Positions 37,309 through 42,673 of a stretch of 42,673 nt of DNA are shown here, piece after piece (the stretch's first letter is position 1; each line of letters opens with the position of its first letter). The notes under the pieces were generated by a model. The model saw only the letters and a program-made list of their open reading frames with translations, was not told the DNA's origin and ran no database searches. The position numbers and the translations under genes are program-made. The DNA is from Rhodospirillales bacterium (GTDB lineage Bacteria > Pseudomonadota > Alphaproteobacteria > Acetobacterales > Acetobacteraceae), in NCBI GenBank assembly GCA_025352665.1, contig JANXSM010000079.1, forward strand, positions 1 through 42,673, read 5' to 3'.

Positions 37309-37949
37309 ATGCACACCGGTGACCGGCGGCGCTCGCCCCAGAACGACAAAACCATGCCGGTTGCCGGCGTGCCTCACTCGCTCGCGACGTCTTCGCGCGC
37401 CCAACGTTGCTCGAACGCCCAGATTTCGGGGAACCCCACAAGCTCGCATATCCGTCCGAAGCCGCAGGTCTCCTGGCTTGGCAGACCAATGCTGTCGCCG
37501 TGGCTCAGCAGGGGCCCATACACGCGTTCCGTAGCCGCGGCGACGGCCAGAAAACCAACGGCCGGATAGATCGCGATGTCATATCCGATCTCGTGCCGGC
37601 GGGCGACCGGCAGCGACGGTGTGCGGCCACCTCTGTCGAGCCGGTTCTGGCCAAAACGGTCGGTGCCTCAATCCTGGGGCGCTTGGCCTGGGTAGCGACA
37701 CGATGGCGCGCGACGATGGCGTCTGAGCGGCAACGCCCTCACCCTCAAGCGTCGGCCGCATGCGGTCACGCGCCAATTGCAGAATGTCTGAATTGATGGC
37801 TATCCTGCCGCCACACACGGCGAGTGATCCGGTTACCTTGGGAACGCCGGCCGAGGAACACGTGAGCTGCCAGAGGCAGACCAGGTTCTGCCACCGGCAA
37901 TACGAAGACCAGACACACCGCTGGCTGCCTGTTGGAGGATATCCATCCC
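37309..37949. other. 640-bp region with no recognisable gene
   Basis: Short open frames exist on both strands (for example 37407-37796 plus and 37579-37983 minus), but none shows familiar protein motifs or a convincing ribosome site. The codon pattern looks non-coding. It must include the promoter of the molybdopterin dehydrogenase operon, whose ribosome site GGAGG is at 37934-37938. It may be a decayed gene or a long regulatory leader. I see no clear terminator or ModE-type box in it. Confidence 0.4.
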
Positions 37950-38414
37950 ATGCAATACACAATTCAAGTAAATGGCGCGCCACGCCCCGTCGACGTCGAC
38001 GGCGAAACCCCGCTGCTGTGGGTATTGCGCGACACCCTGGATCTCAAGGGTACCAAGTTCGGCTGCGGCGCAGCACAATGCGGGGCGTGCACCGTGCATA
38101 TGAACGGCGTGCCGATCCGCGCCTGCCAAACTCCCATCGCCTCCGTCGGCACCGCCGCGATCACCACGATTGAGGCGATCGGCGAGACCAAGGTCGGCCA
38201 GAACATACAGGCGGCCTGGATCGCGCTGGACGTGCCCCAGTGCGGCTACTGCCAGGCGGGCCAGATCATGTCGGCCACGGCACTGATCACACGCGTGCCC
38301 GCCCCCACCGATCACGACATCAACGAAGCCATGAGCGGCAATGTCTGCCGGTGCGCCACCTACACGCGCATCCGCGCCGCCATCAAACAGGCTGCCGACG
38401 CGGGGAGGGCCTGA
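37950..38414 (+). CDS. (2Fe-2S)-binding subunit of molybdopterin dehydrogenase
   Basis: A 154-residue small subunit of the xanthine-oxidase family. The plant-type [2Fe-2S] motif is C39, C44, C47 and C59 (FGCGAAQCGACTVHMNG, then RACQ). The second cluster in the helical domain uses QCGYCQAGQIM and CRCATYTRI. It passes electrons from the Moco subunit to the cytochrome. ATG 37950 follows GGAGG by 11 bases; a TTG at 37932 is the alternative. No Tat signal of its own is present, so it probably hitchhikes with the large subunit. Confidence 0.93.
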   Translation: MQYTIQVNGAPRPVDVDGETPLLWVLRDTLDLKGTKFGCGAAQCGACTVHMNGVPIRACQTPIASVGTAAITTIEAIGETKVGQNIQAAWIALDVPQCGYCQAGQIMSATALITRVPAPTDHDINEAMSGNVCRCATYTRIRAAIKQAADAGRA

Positions 38415-38416
38415 TC

Positions 38417-40615
38417 ATGCTGGCACGCAGAAACTTCCTCAAGGCCAGCCTCGCCGCGGGCGGCGGCCTGCTGCTGACGGCGACCCTCCCCACCCTTGCG
38501 AAGGCCGCAACCCTCGGCCACGCCGGTCCGGACGCGGTGACGCTGAACGCCTATGTCCGCATCGCGCCGGACGGCCGAGTCACGATCACGGCCAAGAACC
38601 CCGAGGTCGGCCAGGGCATTAAGATCATGCTGCCGATGCTGATCGCCGAGGAACTGGACGTCGCGTGGGCAGATGTGCAGATCGAACAGGCCGATCTGGA
38701 CCCGCGCTACCCCGCCCAGGTGGCCGGCGGCAGCACTGCAACGCCGGTGAATTGGCTGCCGCTGCGCCAGGTGGGGGCCGCGGGCCGCCAGATGCTGATC
38801 GCAGCGGCGGCCGCCGAATGGGGCGTGCCAGCCACCACCTGCACAACAGCAGCCGGCCAAGTCATGCACGCAGCCAGCGGACGCAGCCTGTCCTACGGCG
38901 CGCTCGCCACCAAGGCCGCGACCCAGCCGGTGCCTGACCTCAAAACACTGACGCTGAAGGACCCCAAAAGCTTTACCATCATCGGCAAGCCGACCCGCAA
39001 CATCGAAGTGCCGCGCATCGTCACGGGCCAGCCGATGTTCGGCATCGATGTCAGCGTTCCCGGCATGCTCTACGCCGTTTTTCAGAAATGCGACGCACAT
39101 GGCGGCCGGCTGGTGAGCTCGAACGTGGCCGATATCCGCAAGCTGCCCGGCGTGCGCGCCGCGTTCGAGGTGAAGGGCGGCACCGATCTGCGTGGCCTGC
39201 TCGACGGCGTCGCCGTGGTCGCGGACAGCTGGTGGCAGGCCAACCGTGCCCGCCAGCAGCTGCAGATCAACTGGGACGAAGGCGATATCGCCGGCCAGAA
39301 CAGCGCCGACTTCGCGGCCACCGCCGTTCGAATGTCCAAGGGCCGTCCCGAAACCATCCTGCGCAAGGACGGCGACGTGAACGAAGCCTTCGGTCGCGCG
39401 GCCCATGTGGTGGAAGCCACCTACCACTATCCCTTCCTGTCGCACATGGACCTCGAGCCGCAGAACTGCACGGCCTCGTACGCTGACGGCAAGCTGGAGA
39501 TCTGGGCGCCCACCCAGAATCCGGCACCTGGCTCCAAGCTGGTTTCGGCCACGCTGGGCATTCCGGAATCTGCGATCAAGGTCCACATGGTCCGCGCCGG
39601 CGGCGGGTTCGGCCGCAGGCTCTCCAACGATTACATGGTCGAGGCGGCCTGGATCTCCAAAGTGGTCGGCGCCCCCGTCAAAGTGCTGTGGACCCGCGAA
39701 GACGACATGCGGCACGATTTCTACCGCCCGGCCGGCACCCACTTCTTCAAGGGAGGTGTGGACGCCAACGGCAACCTGCTCGCGCTGGCGGACCATTTCG
39801 TTACCTTCAGCCAGGACGGCGTCATCGCCAACTCCGCCGACATGGGCCCTACCGAGTTCCCCGCCCGCATGATCGAGCATCTCGAGTTCGGCGCTTCCAT
39901 GATCCCGCTGCGGGCACCGACGGGGCCGATGCGGGCGCCACGTTCCAACGGGCTCGGCTTTGCCTTCCAGTCGTTCCTCGACGAGCTCGCCCACGCCGGC
40001 GGCCGCGACCCGGTGGACTTTGCCCTCAACCTGCTCGGCAAGCCGCGTCTGCTGCCCGACCCACCGGGGCCGCGCGCCGGCCCCGGCTTCGACACTGGCC
40101 GCATGGCCGGCGTGATCCGTCTGGTGGCGGAGAAATCCGGCTGGGGCCGCGAGAAGCTGCCAGCCGGCACCGGCATGGGGCTCGGCTATTACTTCAGCCA
40201 CCTCGGTTATTTCGCCGAAATCGTCAAGGCGACGGTGAATGCCACAGGCGCGATCACGGTCGACAAGGTCTGGGTCGCCGGCGACATCGGGCGTCAGATC
40301 ATCAATCCGCTGAATGCGGAGAACCAGGCGCAGGGGTCGGCGCTCGACGGCATCGGCCAGGCCCTCGGCCAGGGCCTGCACCTCGAAGGTGCCAAGGTGG
40401 TGGAGGGCAATTTCGACACCGTTCTGCCGCTGCGCATGCGCCAGGCGCCACCGGTGGAAGTGCATTTCCTGGTCACCGACCACCCACCCACGGGCCTCGG
40501 CGAGCCGGCCCTGCCACCGGCGTTGCCCGCGCTGACCAACGCAATCTTCGCCGCGACCGGCAAGCGCATCCGCAGCCTGCCATTAAAGGATCACGATCTT
40601 TCCACAACTGCCTGA
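38417..40615 (+). CDS. Molybdopterin-binding dehydrogenase large subunit, Tat-exported
   Basis: A 732-residue protein of the IorB/aldehyde dehydrogenase type. The N-terminus has a twin-arginine signal (RRNFLKASLAAGGGLLLTAT, cleavage near AKA at about 31). Moco-binding landmarks are GQGIKIMLPMLIAEELDVAW, HMDLEPQNCTASY, GGGFGRRLSNDY, LRAPTGPMRAPRSNGLGFA and PTGLGEPALPP, whose Glu near residue 695 is the catalytic base. It would oxidise aldehydes or N-heterocycles in the periplasm. It starts two bases after the small-subunit stop and depends on molybdate import such as the modABC operon in this window. Confidence 0.94.
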   Translation: MLARRNFLKASLAAGGGLLLTATLPTLAKAATLGHAGPDAVTLNAYVRIAPDGRVTITAKNPEVGQGIKIMLPMLIAEELDVAWADVQIEQADLDPRYPAQVAGGSTATPVNWLPLRQVGAAGRQMLIAAAAAEWGVPATTCTTAAGQVMHAASGRSLSYGALATKAATQPVPDLKTLTLKDPKSFTIIGKPTRNIEVPRIVTGQPMFGIDVSVPGMLYAVFQKCDAHGGRLVSSNVADIRKLPGVRAAFEVKGGTDLRGLLDGVAVVADSWWQANRARQQLQINWDEGDIAGQNSADFAATAVRMSKGRPETILRKDGDVNEAFGRAAHVVEATYHYPFLSHMDLEPQNCTASYADGKLEIWAPTQNPAPGSKLVSATLGIPESAIKVHMVRAGGGFGRRLSNDYMVEAAWISKVVGAPVKVLWTREDDMRHDFYRPAGTHFFKGGVDANGNLLALADHFVTFSQDGVIANSADMGPTEFPARMIEHLEFGASMIPLRAPTGPMRAPRSNGLGFAFQSFLDELAHAGGRDPVDFALNLLGKPRLLPDPPGPRAGPGFDTGRMAGVIRLVAEKSGWGREKLPAGTGMGLGYYFSHLGYFAEIVKATVNATGAITVDKVWVAGDIGRQIINPLNAENQAQGSALDGIGQALGQGLHLEGAKVVEGNFDTVLPLRMRQAPPVEVHFLVTDHPPTGLGEPALPPALPALTNAIFAATGKRIRSLPLKDHDLSTTA

Positions 40616-40744
40616 ACCCGGGCACGGCGAGTGGGGCAAATCCCGTTCCCACTCGCCACCCGAGCAGCGAACAACAGAAAACCGGAGCGCCCGCGGCCCG
40701 CAAGGGCCAACCCGCGCCCAGACAATCCGAGAGAACGCCCCCAC

Positions 40745-42037
40745 ATGAAGCGGATGCCCCTGGTTGCCGCGCTATTCGCAAGCCTTGCGATCGCGCCAGC
40801 CGCCTTCGCCCAACCGGCCCCCAGCCCAACCGCGCAGGGCGAGTATCTCGCCCGCGCCGGCGACTGCGTCGCCTGCCATTCCGTGCCCGGCGGCAAGGCG
40901 TTCGCCGGCGGGCTGAAAATGGGAACCCCGGTCGGCACGATCACCACCACCAACATCACGCCCGACATCGAAACTGGCATCGGCATCTATACGCTGCAGG
41001 AGTTCGACCGTGCGGTCCGCAGTGGTGTCGCCCGCGACGGACACCAGCTTTACCCCGCCATGCCCTATCCGTCCTATGCCAAGTTGACCGATGCGGACGT
41101 CCAGGCCCTGTACGAATATTTCATGCGCGCGGTCCCGCCGGTGCACCAGGTCCGCCAGCCCAACAGCATCCCCGTGTATCTCAGTCCCCGCTGGCCGCTC
41201 GCAGTCTGGAACACGCTGTTCACGCCCAGCCTCGGCTTCAGCCTCGATCCCGAGCGGGATCAGCAATGGAACCGCGGCGCCTATCTGGTGACGGGGCTCG
41301 GCCACTGCGGCGCCTGCCACACCCCCCGCGGCTGGGCGATGCAGGAAACCGCGCTCGATTCGGGGAATGCCAGCTTCCTCTCCGGCGCCAATCTCGATGA
41401 CTGGTCCGCACCCAGCCTGCGGCAGAACGTGGCGACCGGCCTCGGCGCCTGGTCGCAGGCCGACATCGTGCAGTTCCTCAAGACCGGCCGAAACCAGCAC
41501 GGCTCGGCGTTCGGCTCGATGCGCGATGTGATCAACAACAGCACGCCCTATCTGAACGACGAGGACCTCACCGCGATCGCGGTCTATCTGAAGTCCCTGC
41601 CCGCCAGCGCCCAGGAAACCGCGCCCGCCTACGACGCCACCACCGCGGCGGCGCTGCTCAGCGGCAAGGCAGAAGCGGTGGGCGCGGCACTCTATGCCGG
41701 CAACTGCCAATCCTGCCATCGCGAGACAGGTGCGGCCGCCCCCCCTTTCGTGCCGCCATTGGCAGGCAATCCGACGGTGGTGGACAAGGATGCCGCCTCG
41801 CTCATCAACGTCGTGCTGAACGGGTCCGGCCCTCTGGTGGTCAAGGGAAAGCCAGACGCCTACCGCATGCCGCAGTTTCGCGAACAGCTGAACGACCGGC
41901 AGATCGCCGACATCGTCACCTTCATCCGCAGCGGCTGGGGCAATCGGGCAGCCCCGGTTGCGGCGAAGGAGGTCGGAGATCTGCGGAAGCGCACGGATCC
42001 GACCAGCGACAAGGTGGTCGTGCTGAAGATGCGATGA
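40745..42037 (+). CDS. Three-haem membrane-associated cytochrome c
   Basis: A 430-residue protein with a Sec signal peptide (MKRMPLVAALFASLAIAPAA, cleavage after AFA) and three CxxCH sites: CVACH near residue 41, CGACH near 187 and CQSCH near 321. The three-domain layout equals the cytochrome subunit of acetic-acid-bacterial alcohol and aldehyde dehydrogenases. It should accept electrons from the molybdenum enzyme and pass them to ubiquinone or an oxidase. It is the third gene of the operon, 129 bases after the large subunit. Confidence 0.95.
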   Translation: MKRMPLVAALFASLAIAPAAFAQPAPSPTAQGEYLARAGDCVACHSVPGGKAFAGGLKMGTPVGTITTTNITPDIETGIGIYTLQEFDRAVRSGVARDGHQLYPAMPYPSYAKLTDADVQALYEYFMRAVPPVHQVRQPNSIPVYLSPRWPLAVWNTLFTPSLGFSLDPERDQQWNRGAYLVTGLGHCGACHTPRGWAMQETALDSGNASFLSGANLDDWSAPSLRQNVATGLGAWSQADIVQFLKTGRNQHGSAFGSMRDVINNSTPYLNDEDLTAIAVYLKSLPASAQETAPAYDATTAAALLSGKAEAVGAALYAGNCQSCHRETGAAAPPFVPPLAGNPTVVDKDAASLINVVLNGSGPLVVKGKPDAYRMPQFREQLNDRQIADIVTFIRSGWGNRAAPVAAKEVGDLRKRTDPTSDKVVVLKMR

Positions 42038-42045
42038 GCCAGCTG

Positions 42046-42091
42046 GAGCAATATCGCCTGGGGTTGAACCAACCGTGCGATGAAGTTGCTC
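42046..42091. repeat. 46-bp palindromic element, copy 2
   Basis: Same element as at 7924-7969 (37 of 46 bases identical). It starts GAGCAATATCGCC, has GGTTG-AAC-CAACC at the centre and ends GTTGCTC, so the whole folds into one stem-loop. It begins eight bases after the cytochrome c stop, where it could act as a transcription end or mRNA-stabilising hairpin. Confidence 0.7.
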
Positions 42092-42209
42092 CCCAAAACA
42101 AAATGCGAAGGCCTGGTGACTTGCTTCAGCCGCCGCATGAGCGGTGCCGAGCTGGACGGGTCCGTATTATTACGATGTCGTAACGATATGGACAAGCGAA
42201 AGCGCGTCA

Positions 42210-42673
42210 TCAATCCGGTTCAAAAGAATCACCGCCGCTCGCCGCGCCCGGCTCGTTCACAGGCGCCCCCAACGCCGTCCCGGGATCGCCCCAGGTAACG
42301 GGCCCCACGACCGGTTCCGTAGGCGCCGCCACGGACTGCATACTGCCGACAGACGCGTCCGCGACCGGTGCGACCGGTGCAATCGGTTCGACCAGTGCAA
42401 TCGGTTCGACCAGTGCAATCGGTTCGACCAGTGCCCGCTCGATCCCCAGCATCCGGCACAGCGGCCGCAACGCCTTGCGCAGCTGTGGCGAAGCCGCCAG
42501 CAGCGCCACCATCTCAGGATCGCCAAACAAATGGCGCAACTGGCTGGCATACCCGGCCGCCTTGTACGGCACCACCCCACACAGCCAGGCAAACCGGCGC
42601 GGCAACAACACCTCAGGGCGCCGCAAATCCTCCGCCCGCCCCCCCCCACCCCCCCGCCCGCACCGCCGAAACC
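42210..42673 (-). CDS. Hypothetical protein with LVEPIA repeats (partial, start may lie outside)
   Basis: The frame is open from the stop at 42210 to the right edge. A TTG at 42626 could start a 138-residue protein, but no stop separates it from the window end, so the real start may lie beyond. Residues after 42626 read PEVLLPRRFAWLCGVVPYKA, then GYASQLRHLFGDPEMVALLA. A six-residue repeat LVEPIA follows, encoded by three identical 18-bp units, then a Pro/Val/Gly-rich tail. The body resembles hypothetical proteins I associate with Acetobacteraceae. Function unknown. Confidence 0.6.
   Translation of the reverse strand, partial: FRRCGRGGGGGRAEDLRRPEVLLPRRFAWLCGVVPYKAAGYASQLRHLFGDPEMVALLAASPQLRKALRPLCRMLGIERALVEPIALVEPIALVEPIAPVAPVADASVGSMQSVAAPTEPVVGPVTWGDPGTALGAPVNEPGAASGGDSFEPD
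42378..42431. repeat. Three perfect 18-bp tandem repeats inside a coding region
   Basis: The unit TGCAATCGGTTCGACCAG occurs three times without mismatch (42378-42395, 42396-42413, 42414-42431). Degenerate units (GCGACCGGTGCGACCGG) flank it on the left. As a multiple of three it keeps the frame of the minus-strand hypothetical protein and encodes LVEPIA. Such arrays change copy number by slippage. Confidence 0.9.

Noticed and set aside
38360-40483. 707-codon minus-strand frame opposite the Moco subunit
   Set aside because: Antisense shadow of a well-conserved gene; His/Gly/Arg-rich without motifs.
42636-42660. C-rich homopolymer run as a functional element
   Set aside because: Long C/G runs at the edge of a window are error-prone and no structure beyond composition is visible.

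Overview
The window looks like a chromosomal segment of a GC-rich alphaproteobacterium, most likely Acetobacteraceae or a close relative. That is inference from codon usage, a periplasmic molybdopterin dehydrogenase with a three-haem cytochrome c, a FecE-type ABC remnant, and the style of the hypothetical protein at the right edge. No rRNA, tRNA, CRISPR array or phage gene was seen.

Left end (1-6.3 kb): the tip of an IS21-type insertion sequence interrupts a molbindin (mop) gene. A ModE-box-like palindrome follows, then an intact modE-modA-modB-modC molybdate operon. Next comes about 2.6 kb of broken genes: a FecBCD-type ABC transporter, an amidohydrolase tail and an acyl-CoA ligase tail. One apparently intact proline-rich exported protein lies among them.

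6.3-16.4 kb (minus strand): an aromatic amino acid lyase homologue without the canonical MIO tripeptide and a luciferase-like oxidoreductase with an internal deletion. Then a tightly coupled four-gene operon, in transcription order: MFS transporter, GltD-like flavoprotein with a C-terminal ferredoxin domain, NifJ pyruvate:ferredoxin oxidoreductase, and a dihydroorotate-dehydrogenase-like protein. All three junctions overlap by 1 or 4 bases. The set reads as a module for pyruvate uptake or oxidation that passes electrons to NAD(P).

16.6-21.8 kb (plus strand): a whole N-type (Na+-translocating type) F1F0-ATPase operon, order D-C-R-B-E-F-A-G with Q missing. Every gene is damaged by frameshifts, nonsense codons, deletions or start-codon loss.

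21.8-35.4 kb (minus strand): a zinc alcohol dehydrogenase, then a Mla/MCE lipid transport operon (STAS-MlaE, MlaF, MlaD, PqiC-like lipoprotein). After it lies a stress-type cluster: YflT-like protein, triple-BON protein, P3A proton ATPase, PRC-barrel protein, aldo/keto reductase, AdhP-like dehydrogenase, semialdehyde dehydrogenase and a small eRF1-like protein. A 103-bp tandem duplication with hairpins sits between the last two.

35.6-42.7 kb: a LysR regulator divergent from an OsmC-like protein, an unexplained 640-bp gap, then a three-gene operon for a periplasmic molybdopterin dehydrogenase (2Fe-2S subunit, Tat-exported Moco subunit, cytochrome c). This is a plausible consumer of the molybdate imported at the other end. 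A partial hypothetical gene with 18-bp tandem repeats reaches the right edge. A 46-bp palindromic element occurs twice, about 34 kb apart.
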